A stretch of 64,000 nt of DNA from Enterococcus_D sp050529585 (GCF_050529585.1 NZ_CP172882.1:1736001-1800000); one strand, 5' to 3'. Shown: positions 44,244 through 53,084, counted from the first letter of the stretch. The notes: generated from the letters alone by a model not told the origin. Numbers and translations are program-made.

Positions 44244-44858
44244 ATGCTATTTACCAAAGAACATTTCACTATTTTTTCGATTGACACCCTTGATGAACGA
44301 ATGGCGCAGATCCGTGTTGAGATCCAGCCGGTTTTTCAGCAAATTGGTGATGCGGCGATTCTTTTATTGGAAGAATTTTACCAGACCCCCTTCTATTTAC
44401 ATATCGCGCAACATCGGCGACGAACCGTTTATCCTCCTGCTGAAACATGGGCAGGTATCGGACCAAATAAACGCGGCTACAAAATGGATGCCCATTTTCA
44501 AATCGGGATCAACGCTGATTATGTCTTTGTCTGGTTAAGCGTGATCGATCAACCAAAAAACCAGCAAATCATTGCTGAATCTTGGCTTAACGCCCCAGAC
44601 TTATTTTCCGCTTTGCCTGCTGACTTTGTGATCTCTCCGGATCATACCCGATATGAAACAATCCCCTTAACTGAATGGGCAGCATCATTGCAACGTTTGA
44701 AAACCGTCAAAAAGAGCGAATATCAAATCGGTAAGATCTTTCCAAAAGACCAAATCGACCAAACGACTCTTCCAGAAATATTGGCTGTCTACGAAGCATT
44801 ATTGCCCTTGTATGTGCAAAGAAATGGCATCAAAGAAATGGAGTCGATCGAACGTTGA
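44244..44858 (+). CDS. UPF0637 (DUF1054, YktB-like) family protein
   Basis: 204 aa from ATG 44244 (AAAGGA 7 bp upstream; the GTG frame at 44223 lies before that site). The family signs are FSIDTLDERMAQIRVEIQP, RTVYPPAETWAGIGPNKRGYK and HFQIGINADYVFVWLSVI. It is a cytosolic protein of unknown function. In B. subtilis yktB lies beside yktA and yktC; here the three are split, with the other two at 15901-16970. It overlaps the Pbp5-like gene by 4 bp (ATGA), implying one transcript. Confidence 0.87.
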   Translation: MLFTKEHFTIFSIDTLDERMAQIRVEIQPVFQQIGDAAILLLEEFYQTPFYLHIAQHRRRTVYPPAETWAGIGPNKRGYKMDAHFQIGINADYVFVWLSVIDQPKNQQIIAESWLNAPDLFSALPADFVISPDHTRYETIPLTEWAASLQRLKTVKKSEYQIGKIFPKDQIDQTTLPEILAVYEALLPLYVQRNGIKEMESIER

Positions 44859-46894
44859 ATGAAAGACGAAGGACCAAAACTGCTGGATCCCATAAACGAA
44901 AATGGCTGTGGCTGATCCTGCCCATTGTTGTCCTTTTGATTGGCAGCTTCTATGGTTACCAAACATATCAAGCCAATCAAAAAATGACAGCAGCCAAAAC
45001 CGTGCTGCGCACATTTATCAAAACCTTGAATGAAAATCAGTTTGATGCATTGCCAGCACTCATGACACCAAAAAGTTTGCAGGATAACGAATACGATAAA
45101 AAGCAGTTGATTGAAAAATACCAAGCCATCTTTACTGGCATCGGTGTTGAAAATTATGCCAGTGATGACCTGACTGTCAGCAAAAATACCAAAAATGATG
45201 ACGCATACGACTTTACTTATACCGCATCGATGTCGAGTACTTTAGGTGAATTGACCAATATCACTTACAATGGGCGTATCACAGTCGATGGCGATACAGC
45301 ATTGATTGAATGGTCGCCGGCATTGATCTTCCCTGCTATGAGCGGGAATGACAAAGTCAGTATTACAGTTGACAATGCCGCCCGAGGCGACATACTCGAC
45401 CGCAACAAGCAACCATTGGCAGAAAACGGCACTTTATATCAACTAGGCATTATTCCTGGTCAGTTGGGTACAAGCACCGAAAAGACGGCCAATATCAAAG
45501 CGATCGCGGAACAATTTGACTTAACAGAAGAGGCAATCAATACCACATTATCTCAGTCTTGGGTCCAAGATGATTATTTTGTTCCATTGAAAATCGTGGA
45601 TCAAACCAATGATCTGCCTACTGGCGCTTCGATCCAAGAGACCACCGGCAGAACCTATCCCCTTGGAGAAGCCGCAGCGCAATTGATTGGCTATATTGGT
45701 ACAGTCACTGCAGAAGATATTGAAAAGAACCCGGAACTATCCAGCAATAGTCAAATTGGCCGAGCTGGCCTAGAAGCAGCTTATGATCAAGAACTCAGAG
45801 GTGAAAATGGCGGTCAAATCACGATCACGGATGAAAATGGCTCCGAAAAAGAAGTCTTGCTGACGAAAGATCGGCAAGACGGCGCAGATATCCAGTTAAC
45901 GATCGATCAAGAAGCGCAGCAAATTGCCTTTGATGCTTTAAATGGGCAAGCAGGTGCCACCGTAGTCACTGAACCCCAAACAGGCGACCTGCTGGTTTTG
46001 GCCAGCTCACCTAGTTATGATCCAAATCTGATGACCAATGGTATCTCGCAAGAAGCCTACGAGGCCTATGAGAATGACGATAAATTACCATTCATCAGTC
46101 GTTTCACCACGTCTTATGCACCAGGTTCTACTTTTAAAACCATCACAGCCGCCATTGGTTTAGAAAACGGCACGATCGACCCTGATCAATCTGTTTCGAT
46201 CTCAGGGCTTAAGTGGCAAAAAGATCGCTCTTGGGGTGATTATTATGTGACTCGGGTGACGGATGTCGCTTCTGTCAATTTACAACAAGCGTTGGTGTAT
46301 TCTGATAATATTTATATGGCGCAGCAAACTTTGGCTATGGGCGAAGACGCCTTTCGTGAAGGATTGTCCTCCTTGATTTTCGGTGAAGATCTAGACCTGC
46401 CTTTTGCAATGAATCCGGCGCAGATTTCTAACGAAGATCCCTTTGATTCTGAGATTCTTTTGGCGGATACCGGCTATGGTCAAGGCCAACTATTGATGAA
46501 TCCGATCCAGCAAGCAGCAACTTATTCCGTCTTTGCTAATCAGGGCACCCTTGTGTATCCTAAACTACTGTTGGATGCCGAGACAAAAGACAAAACAGTT
46601 TTCAAGGCGGAAACCATCACGCAGATCAACGAAGATCTAGCCGCTGTTGTTTCCGATGAAAATGGGACTGCCCACGCATTGGCCAACTTAGGCATTCCAT
46701 TAGCAGCCAAAACCGGGACCGCTGAAATCAAAGAAAACCAAGATGAACAAGGACAAGAAAACAGCTTTCTCTTCGCTTTTGACAGTGAAGACCAAGGCTA
46801 TCTCCTCTTGTCAATGCTCGATGACCGCGAAGAAGGCCAATCAGCAACCAAGTTGGCGCCTGATCTGTTGACTTATTTGGCCGGGAAGTATTAA
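44855..46894 (+). CDS. pbp5: Low-affinity class B penicillin-binding protein (Pbp5-like)
   Basis: 679 aa: one N-terminal membrane anchor (residues 17-37), an NTF2-like MecA_N domain (about 40-165), a dimerisation domain (165-350) and a transpeptidase domain. Active-site motifs are S425-T-F-K428, S483-D-N485 and K619-T-G621, shifted by 2-3 residues from E. faecium Pbp5 (678 aa, S422, S480DN, K617TG). It cross-links peptidoglycan and, in enterococci, accounts for intrinsic low sensitivity to beta-lactams. The Met that follows SDN-I-Y (residue 488), the position linked to high resistance in E. faecium (M485), is unchanged. No psr or ftsW gene is adjacent. Translation is coupled to the UPF0637 gene. 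Confidence 0.9.
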   Translation: MNERRRTKTAGSHKRKWLWLILPIVVLLIGSFYGYQTYQANQKMTAAKTVLRTFIKTLNENQFDALPALMTPKSLQDNEYDKKQLIEKYQAIFTGIGVENYASDDLTVSKNTKNDDAYDFTYTASMSSTLGELTNITYNGRITVDGDTALIEWSPALIFPAMSGNDKVSITVDNAARGDILDRNKQPLAENGTLYQLGIIPGQLGTSTEKTANIKAIAEQFDLTEEAINTTLSQSWVQDDYFVPLKIVDQTNDLPTGASIQETTGRTYPLGEAAAQLIGYIGTVTAEDIEKNPELSSNSQIGRAGLEAAYDQELRGENGGQITITDENGSEKEVLLTKDRQDGADIQLTIDQEAQQIAFDALNGQAGATVVTEPQTGDLLVLASSPSYDPNLMTNGISQEAYEAYENDDKLPFISRFTTSYAPGSTFKTITAAIGLENGTIDPDQSVSISGLKWQKDRSWGDYYVTRVTDVASVNLQQALVYSDNIYMAQQTLAMGEDAFREGLSSLIFGEDLDLPFAMNPAQISNEDPFDSEILLADTGYGQGQLLMNPIQQAATYSVFANQGTLVYPKLLLDAETKDKTVFKAETITQINEDLAAVVSDENGTAHALANLGIPLAAKTGTAEIKENQDEQGQENSFLFAFDSEDQGYLLLSMLDDREEGQSATKLAPDLLTYLAGKY

Positions 46895-46917
46895 GACCCT
46901 TTATTCACAGTTAAAAG

Positions 46918-47015
46918 AAAAGAAGCTTGACTGAAAATAGACCCTGTACACTGAGACACTCTTTTGTAGTGTCCGATGCACAGGGTCTATTTTAGACAGT
47001 CAAAGCTTCTTTTTA
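46918..47015. terminator. Very long bidirectional hairpin between pbp5 and purB
   Basis: Outer arms AAGAAGCTTGACTG (from 46919) and CAGTCAAAGCTTCTT, middle arms AAAATAGACCCTGT and ACAGGGTCTATTTT, and an inner stem GACACT (46955-46960)/AGTGTC (46968-46973). A T run follows the 3' arm on either strand. It serves both convergent genes; the right arm reaches into the end of purB. Confidence 0.75.
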
Positions 47016-48311
47016 TTCTCCTAATCCCACACGCTCAAAAATGGTATCCACTTGTTTCAAATGGTGGCGATAATCGAAGGCATCGTCTAAATCCTCTGGT
47101 GACAATATCGACATAATTTTTTGATCTGCTTCCAGCAATGGTCTGAAATTGGTTTGTCGATCCCAGGCTTCTGCTGTCTTTGGCTGGACCAGATCGTACG
47201 CTTCTTCTCGGGTCAAACCATGGTCGATCAATTTCAATAAAACCCGTTGACTATAAATCAAACCAAAAGTCGCATTCATATTGCGTTTCATGTTTTCTGG
47301 AAAGACAGTCAAATTTTTGACGATATTGCCAAACCGGTTCAACATATAATCAATCAAAATCGTGGTATCCGGTACAATGATCCGCTCTGCAGATGAATGG
47401 GAAATATCTCGTTCATGCCATAAAGAAACATTTTCATAAGCCGTTACCATATGCCCCCGTACCACGCGAGCCAAACCTGCCATGTTTTCTGAGCCGATTG
47501 GATTGCGTTTGTGAGGCATGGCTGATGAGCCTTTTTGTCCTTTTGCAAAGAACTCTTCCACTTCACGGGTTTCAGATTTTTGCAATCCACGAATCTCTGT
47601 TGCGAACTTCTCGATACTTGTCGCAATCAACGCCATTGCCGAAAAGTATTCCGCATGAAGGTCTCTTGGCAAGACTTGCGTGGAGATATCTTGTGGACGA
47701 ATACCTAGTTTCTCACAAACATACGTTTCAACAAAAGGCGGAATATTGGCAAAAGTACCTACCGCACCGCTGATTTTCCCTGCTTCTACGCCCGCTGCAG
47801 CCCGTTCAAAACGGTCCACGTTGCGTTTCATTTCGGCATACCACAAAGCCAATTTCAACCCAAAGGTGGTTGGTTCTGCATGGACACCATGGGTCCGACC
47901 CATCATGACCGTATCTTTATACGCTTTGGCTTTTTCGCCCAAAATCGTGACAAAACGCGACAAATCTTCGCGAATCAAATCATTGGCTTGTTTCATCAAG
48001 TATCCGTAAGCCGTATCCACAACATCCGTTGAAGTCAATCCATAATGGACCCATTTGCTTTCAGCACCTAAAGATTCTGATACAGCCCGTGTAAAAGCCA
48101 CTACATCATGTCTTGTTTGCGTTTCGATCTCTAAGATCCGATCAATGTCAAACGTTGCTTTTTCACGAATCAAGGCCACATCTTCTTTCGGGATCTCTCC
48201 TAACTCTGCCCAAGCTTCGTCTGCTAAAATCTCAACTTCAAGCCAAGCTTGATACCGATTTTGATCTGTCCAAATCGCACCCATTTCTGGTCTTGTATAA
48301 CGCTCTAACAT
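47013..48311 (-). CDS. purB: Adenylosuccinate lyase
   Basis: 432 aa from ATG 48311 (AAAGGAG 8 bp upstream; the longer frame to 48371 overlaps purK). MLERYTRPEMGAIWTDQN start; the fumarase/aspartase signature is GSSAMPHKRNPIGSENMAG. It acts in IMP synthesis (step 8) and in AMP synthesis. Third gene of purEKB, 13 bp after purK. Confidence 0.97.
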   Translation of the reverse strand: MLERYTRPEMGAIWTDQNRYQAWLEVEILADEAWAELGEIPKEDVALIREKATFDIDRILEIETQTRHDVVAFTRAVSESLGAESKWVHYGLTSTDVVDTAYGYLMKQANDLIREDLSRFVTILGEKAKAYKDTVMMGRTHGVHAEPTTFGLKLALWYAEMKRNVDRFERAAAGVEAGKISGAVGTFANIPPFVETYVCEKLGIRPQDISTQVLPRDLHAEYFSAMALIATSIEKFATEIRGLQKSETREVEEFFAKGQKGSSAMPHKRNPIGSENMAGLARVVRGHMVTAYENVSLWHERDISHSSAERIIVPDTTILIDYMLNRFGNIVKNLTVFPENMKRNMNATFGLIYSQRVLLKLIDHGLTREEAYDLVQPKTAEAWDRQTNFRPLLEADQKIMSILSPEDLDDAFDYRHHLKQVDTIFERVGLGE

Positions 48312-48324
48312 GTCATTTTCTCCT

Positions 48325-49440
48325 TTAATCCCAAATATTGGTTTGATAAATTTCTTCTGAAAGTTCAGCAATGTCTTCTGTCAAAATCGTGATATGTCCC
48401 ATTTTGCGTCCTTTTTTGGCTTCTTCTTTGCCATAATAGTGAAATTGCCAATCAGGTTTGACAGCAATCAGATCATATGTATCAGTCAACACTTCCCCTA
48501 ACACATTGACCATGACTGCTGGAGACAATAATTGAACTTCAGGCAATGGCCAACCACAAATGCCTCGAATGTGAGCATCAAATTGACTCATAGAACAAGC
48601 CTCGATCGTATAGTGACCAGAATTATGAGGCCGTGGTGCCAACTCATTGACATACAGACCACCACTTTTGGTTAAGAACATTTCAATTGCCAATACCCCT
48701 TGCAAGTCTAGTGCTTTAGCAATGATATGGGCGATCCGTTTGGCTTCTTCCGCTACTTCGGGATCAATATTTGCTGGCGCAATTGTTTGATGCAAAATGT
48801 TGTTTCGATGAATATTTTCCACCACTGGAAATGTGGTAAAATCTTCGCCATTGCCCGCCACTAAGATCGACAGTTCCTTTTCAAAAGGAATCCAGGCTTC
48901 TAATTCACAAGTCCCTTCTCGGAGTAAATTCATGGAAGGCGCAAGATCTGCCGTGCTGTATAAAACATACTGTCCTTTGCCATCATATCCGCCCCGCGTA
49001 GTTTTCAAAACACAAGGATAGCCAATGCTTTCAATTGCGTCTTGGATATCCGTTGGACTAATGATCGTTGCGTAAGGTGCAATCACAATATTATTGGCTT
49101 CCAAAAATGATTTTTCTAATAAACGGTCTTGGGTGATTGCCAAAAGATCGGTGCCTTGAGGAATACTAGCATACGGCAAGATCGAATTCAGCGCTTCAAC
49201 GCTGACATTTTCAAATTCATAGGTGATCACATCTGCACGGCGCGCCATTTCTTCTAATGCAAAGACATCATCATAGGCAGCGACGATATGCCAGTCTGCG
49301 ACTTGTGCAGTTGGACAATTCGCAGTCGGGTCAAGTACCCCCACACGAAATCCCATTTTTTTTGCACTCATTGCCATCATTCGACCCAATTGGCCGCCAC
49401 CGACAATGCCGATAGTGCGATTAGGCATTAATGGTTTCAT
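48325..49440 (-). CDS. purK: 5-(carboxyamino)imidazole ribonucleotide synthase
   Basis: 371 aa from ATG 49440. N-terminal RTIGIVGGGQLGRMMAMSAKK, ATP-grasp KTTRGGYDGKGQYV and the ending region ELAPRPHNSGHYTIEAC. Step 6a, AIR carboxylation with ATP and bicarbonate. The start lies 20 bp inside purE; an in-frame GTG 49452 or ATG 49428 is also possible, but MKPL-type starts are usual for this family. Confidence 0.95.
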   Translation of the reverse strand: MKPLMPNRTIGIVGGGQLGRMMAMSAKKMGFRVGVLDPTANCPTAQVADWHIVAAYDDVFALEEMARRADVITYEFENVSVEALNSILPYASIPQGTDLLAITQDRLLEKSFLEANNIVIAPYATIISPTDIQDAIESIGYPCVLKTTRGGYDGKGQYVLYSTADLAPSMNLLREGTCELEAWIPFEKELSILVAGNGEDFTTFPVVENIHRNNILHQTIAPANIDPEVAEEAKRIAHIIAKALDLQGVLAIEMFLTKSGGLYVNELAPRPHNSGHYTIEACSMSQFDAHIRGICGWPLPEVQLLSPAVMVNVLGEVLTDTYDLIAVKPDWQFHYYGKEEAKKGRKMGHITILTEDIAELSEEIYQTNIWD

Positions 49441-49924
49441 CAAGTTGATCACTACTTTCCATTACGATTTCTTTTAAAGTATTTCTCCGCGTTTCTAATT
49501 TCTCCGCTATCTTTAAATCATACATGGAAAGCATCTGTCCTGCAAGTAGTCCTGCATTAGAAGCACCCGCTTTTCCAATTGCCGTAGTAGCAACTGGCAC
49601 ACCTGCTGGCATCTGAACGATCGATAACAACGAATCTAATCCATTCAAGGCTTTCGATTGGATGGGTACGCCAATGACTGGTAATGTCGTTTTGGCAGCA
49701 ACCATTCCCGGTAAATGCGCAGCACCGCCAGCTCCAGCGATAATCACTTTCAATCCATTCTCCCTCGCCTGCTCAGCAAAACTAAACATCATATCAGGTG
49801 TACGGTGCGCAGATACGACTTTTTTCAAATAAGGGATTGCTAATTCATCCAAAATGGCGCAACTTGATTTCATTGTTTCCCAATCAGATGTACTCCCCAT
49901 AATAACAGCAACTAAAGGTTTCAT
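49421..49924 (-). CDS. purE: N5-CAIR mutase
   Basis: 167 aa. VIMGSTSDWETMKSSCAIL start, SAHRTPDMMFSFAEQA and GAGGAAHLPGMVAAKT. Step 6b, rearrangement of N5-CAIR to CAIR. First gene of purEKB with GGAGG upstream; a promoter and PurBox-like site lie about 100-180 bp before it. Confidence 0.97.
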   Translation of the reverse strand: MKPLVAVIMGSTSDWETMKSSCAILDELAIPYLKKVVSAHRTPDMMFSFAEQARENGLKVIIAGAGGAAHLPGMVAAKTTLPVIGVPIQSKALNGLDSLLSIVQMPAGVPVATTAIGKAGASNAGLLAGQMLSMYDLKIAEKLETRRNTLKEIVMESSDQLDETINA

Positions 49925-50029
49925 TTCGTCTCCTCCGATGATCGATTTTTACTGATTTGATCCATCTTTCGATATGTGTATCTCAGATATAGCCTATCAA
50001 TTTGAAAATCACGTGACACGTACATCTAA

Positions 50030-50058
50030 ATACTAGCAATCGTCTTCTCAAAAGTCAA
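50030..50058 (-). promoter_or_regulatory. purE promoter
   Basis: TTGACT (50058-50053), 17 bp, TAGTAT (50035-50030) on the minus strand. Leader of about 100 nt before ATG 49924. Confidence 0.65.
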
Positions 50059-50092
50059 AATTTTTTCGAACTATTTTTCAAAAAAAAGTTCA

Positions 50093-50105
50093 AACGTTCG
50101 TTTAA
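50093..50105 (-). promoter_or_regulatory. PurBox-like site upstream of purE
   Basis: TTAAACGAACGTT on the minus strand, 10 of 13 positions of AWWWCCGAACWWT, with the same CGAACGTT core as at purC. It lies 57 bp upstream of the -10 box (58 at purC). Confidence 0.5.
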
Positions 50106-50160
50106 CAAGGTGTTTTTCACGAATAATTCTATTGATAGGCATATAAAATCGTTTTTCGCG

Positions 50161-50215
50161 AAAGAAAGCCAGACGACTATTGCTGCTTGCGCAACACAGA
50201 CGTCTGGCTTTCTTT
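50161..50215. terminator. Terminator of the xpt-pbuX operon
   Basis: Perfect 15-bp stem AAAGAAAGCCAGACG (50161-50175) and complement (50201-50215); loop of 25 nt containing TGCTTGCGCAA-type pairing. It ends the minus-strand operon 20 bp after pbuX. Confidence 0.75.
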
Positions 50216-50234
50216 GCTTCAAATAAAATACATA

Positions 50235-51563
50235 TTACGCTTCTTTTGTTTTTTCCAAAGAAAAAGTTGTTTCGTTTACTTTTGTTTCTTTTGATGTTTT
50301 TGGTACACCATTGAAAATCAGATTTAAAACAATGGCAGTAAGACTGCTCATAACAATTCCATTCCCTGTAAACATTTGAACTGTTTCAGGCATTTGGCTG
50401 AATAGTGTGGGCATCGTATTAAACCCTAACCCAAAACCAATCGAAACGGCAATGATCAGTAAATTTTTATCATTAGCAAAATCGACCTTACTTAGCATTT
50501 TCATTCCTTGAACAGCCACCATGCCAAACATCACCAACATGCCCCCACCTAGGACTGCTTCAGGAATGATTTGCGCGATTGCCCCTATTTTAGGAAATAA
50601 GCCCAAAATGATCAAAAAGATAGCTGAGAAAAAAATCGGTCTACGGGTTTTGATTCCTGACAACTGAACCAAACCAACATTTTGAGAAAAACCAGTGTAA
50701 GGGAAGGTGTTGAAGATTCCCCCTAGGATGACTGCCAGACCTTCCGCACGATAGCCTCTTTTCAAATCATCACCAGTGATCGGTTTTTCGGTTATATCAC
50801 CCAACGCGAAATAGACACCTGTCGATTCGACCAAACTAACAATAGAAATAATGATCATCAACAAGATTGACCAAATATCAAAGGTAGGTTTGCCAAAGTA
50901 AAATGGTTGCGGTAAATGAAAGACTGGGGCATGACTGATTGCTGACAAATCTACAAGTCCCAAGCATGCAGCTAATATCGTGCCGCCAACTAACCCAACA
51001 AGCACAGCGATTGAACGCAAAAACCCTTTGCCCAACACCTGGACACCAATGATCAAGGCAATCGTGACAAAACCAATCAACAAATTGGTAGGATCACCAA
51101 AATTTGCTGCCGCGGCATCGCCGCCGCCTATTTTGGTGATGGCGACCGGAATCAATGTCAACCCAATGACTGTGATCACGGTACCGGTAACCAGCGGTGG
51201 AAACAAGACTTTGATTTTAGAGAAAATCCCGGAAATCAACACAATAAAAATACCAGCTGCGATCACTGCCCCATAGATCGCCGTGATGCCAGATTTGGTC
51301 CCGATCAAAATCAAAGGTGACACTGCTTGGATCGCACAACCCAACACAACGGGCAAGCCAATCCCAAAGAAACGCGTCACGACCAATTGAAGCAATGTGG
51401 CAACACCACACATAAAAATATCAATAGAAATCAGATAGGTCATTTGGCTCTCGTTAAAGCCTAAACCAGTACCAATCAATAAAGGTACCGCCACTGCACC
51501 GGCATACATCGCCAATAAATGCTGTAATCCGAGTACAGCTGCACGACTATTTGTCTCTTTCAT
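50235..51563 (-). CDS. pbuX: Xanthine permease (NCS2 family)
   Basis: 442 aa, about 14 membrane segments. AVLGLQHLLAMYAGAVAVPLL start, the substrate-site region with SLVESTGVYFALGDI and GGIFNTFPYTGFSQNVGLVQLSG are NCS2 signatures. It imports xanthine (or a related purine) with protons. The start overlaps the xpt stop by one base (TAATG), as in the xpt-pbuX operon of B. subtilis. Confidence 0.94.
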   Translation of the reverse strand: MKETNSRAAVLGLQHLLAMYAGAVAVPLLIGTGLGFNESQMTYLISIDIFMCGVATLLQLVVTRFFGIGLPVVLGCAIQAVSPLILIGTKSGITAIYGAVIAAGIFIVLISGIFSKIKVLFPPLVTGTVITVIGLTLIPVAITKIGGGDAAAANFGDPTNLLIGFVTIALIIGVQVLGKGFLRSIAVLVGLVGGTILAACLGLVDLSAISHAPVFHLPQPFYFGKPTFDIWSILLMIIISIVSLVESTGVYFALGDITEKPITGDDLKRGYRAEGLAVILGGIFNTFPYTGFSQNVGLVQLSGIKTRRPIFFSAIFLIILGLFPKIGAIAQIIPEAVLGGGMLVMFGMVAVQGMKMLSKVDFANDKNLLIIAVSIGFGLGFNTMPTLFSQMPETVQMFTGNGIVMSSLTAIVLNLIFNGVPKTSKETKVNETTFSLEKTKEA

Positions 51564-52144
51564 TAGGCATCTCCTTTTAAGAAGGTTGCTGCACCGTCAG
51601 ACAAAGAGGCAATACGTGCCAATGACACGACAGGAATGTCCATCTCTTCTAATAATGCCCGACCAGACTGGAAGGATTTTTCGATCACGATTCCGATACC
51701 GACAACTGTTGCACCAGCTTGTTGGCATAGTTCAATCAAACCTTTAGCAGCTTGGCCATTGGCTAAAAAGTCATCAATGATCAATACCGTATCGTCTTGC
51801 GACAAAAATTTCTTTGAAATCGATACTTGACTGGTCACTTGTTTGGTAAATGAATAAACAGAAGCTGTCAAAAGTTCTTCATCCATCGTTAAGCTTTTGG
51901 CTTTTCTTGCAAAAATCAATGGGACTGCTAACGCTTCAGCTGTATACAACGCCGGTGCGATCCCAGAAGCTTCAATCGTGACAACTTTGGTGATTCCTTT
52001 GTCTTTAAAGACCTCTGCAAAGGTATTTCCGACGTCTTTCATCAATTGCGGATCGACTTGGTGCGTCAAAAAAGCATCCACTTTCAAGACACCTTCATCC
52101 AAGACATTCCCTTGTTCTTTGATACGTTCAATCAATTTTTCCAT
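51563..52144 (-). CDS. xpt: Xanthine phosphoribosyltransferase
   Basis: 193 aa from ATG 52144; the longer frame to 52222 runs through the terminator and is not coding. MEKLIERIKEQGNVLDEGVL start, the PRPP loop VLIIDDFLANGQA, and AEALAVPLIFARKAKSLTM. It converts xanthine + PRPP to XMP. Regulated by the upstream guanine riboswitch. Confidence 0.95.
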   Translation of the reverse strand: MEKLIERIKEQGNVLDEGVLKVDAFLTHQVDPQLMKDVGNTFAEVFKDKGITKVVTIEASGIAPALYTAEALAVPLIFARKAKSLTMDEELLTASVYSFTKQVTSQVSISKKFLSQDDTVLIIDDFLANGQAAKGLIELCQQAGATVVGIGIVIEKSFQSGRALLEEMDIPVVSLARIASLSDGAATFLKGDA

Positions 52145-52173
52145 CCTAGCTCGTTCCTTTCTATTCCATCCTG

Positions 52174-52214
52174 AAAAAAAAGACACTCCTTTTGCGTAAG
52201 CAAAAAAAGTGTCT
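52174..52214 (-). terminator. Riboswitch-controlled terminator of xpt
   Basis: Minus-strand stem AGACACTTTTTTTGC (52214-52200) and GCAAAAGGAGTGTCT (52195-52181), 15 bp with two G-U pairs, tight loop and a run of eight T. Confidence 0.85.
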
Positions 52215-52227
52215 ACAGGCACGATTT

Positions 52228-52296
52228 TTACTTATAGTCCAATATTTAAGGTATTGGGTAGATACTGTCGACCATATTACGACGATATACAAGTAA
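52228..52296 (-). ncRNA. Guanine-type purine riboswitch
   Basis: P1 arms TTACTTGTA (52296-52288) and TATAAGTAA (52236-52228). Between them lie ATATGG and GTATCTACC with AATACCTTAAATATT and GGACTATAAG, the purine aptamer junction. The C in GACTAT marks guanine/xanthine specificity (adenine aptamers have U). With ligand the terminator forms and xpt-pbuX is switched off. Confidence 0.93.
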
Positions 52297-52380
52297 TTTT
52301 TTTATGATAGAATCGATTATGCCTTGATTTGATTAAAATAGCAAGTTCAGAAACCCCGTAAATAATAAGATTATTCTCAT

Positions 52381-53061
52381 TTATTGTTCAGGTTTTTCCA
52401 TATCTCGGTAGTGCTCCATTTTCTTACTGAATAGCTCTCCATTTGAAGGTGGCGTATAAGTGATCGCATTGGCGCCCGCTTCGATCGTTTCTAAAATGCT
52501 TTCTTCTGTTGGTCCACCGGTTGCAATAATGGGCAATTTAGGATATTTTTTACGGAAAAAAGCCACTGTATCGGCAGTATCCTTGCCAGCACTGATATTG
52601 ATGACTTTTACACCAGCTTCTAATTTCGCATCGATTTCCGTATATTTACTGGTTACCGTGCTGACGACAGGAATATCTACCACTTTGCAGACTTGTTCCA
52701 CTGTCTTGAGCGGCGTTGGACCATTCAGCACCACACCGATCGATCCTTGGGCTTCTGCAAACATGCTCATATAAGAGGATCGAAACCCTTGCGTCAATCC
52801 GCCCCCTACACCAGAAAAGACTGGAATATCCGCTGCTTCAATAATTGCCTTGGTAATGGCTGGATGGGGTGTAAATGGATAGACAGCAATCACTGCATCT
52901 GCATTGGTATTGCGAATGATCGCGATATCTGTCGTAAAAATAATGGAACGAATTTGTTTACCGAATATTTGAATGCCACTGGCTTCGCGGATCACTTTTG
53001 GTACTTTTACGATATCTTTTCGTAGATCCGTGGTGATTTTTGGCATATATTTTTCTTCCAT
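52381..53061 (-). CDS. TIM-barrel protein of unknown function
   Basis: 226 aa from ATG 53061. Alternating strands and helices: IRSIIFTTDIAIIRNTNADAV, PVFSGVGGGLTQG, GVKVINISAG, PIIATGGPTEESILETIEAGANAIT. The final phosphate-binding-like loop ATGGPTEES recalls nitronate monooxygenase, IMPDH or thiamine-phosphate synthase barrels, yet no catalytic residue identifies one. It is the last gene of a cell-wall operon, 23 bp after the GH73 gene. I cannot assign a reaction. Confidence 0.6.
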   Translation of the reverse strand: MEEKYMPKITTDLRKDIVKVPKVIREASGIQIFGKQIRSIIFTTDIAIIRNTNADAVIAVYPFTPHPAITKAIIEAADIPVFSGVGGGLTQGFRSSYMSMFAEAQGSIGVVLNGPTPLKTVEQVCKVVDIPVVSTVTSKYTEIDAKLEAGVKVINISAGKDTADTVAFFRKKYPKLPIIATGGPTEESILETIEAGANAITYTPPSNGELFSKKMEHYRDMEKPEQ

Positions 53062-53084
53062 AGCCAACCAACTCTCTTTATCAT

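Noticed and set aside
52145..52222. Upstream extension of the xpt frame
   Set aside because: It passes through the riboswitch terminator; ATG 52144 gives the usual XPRT length and start.
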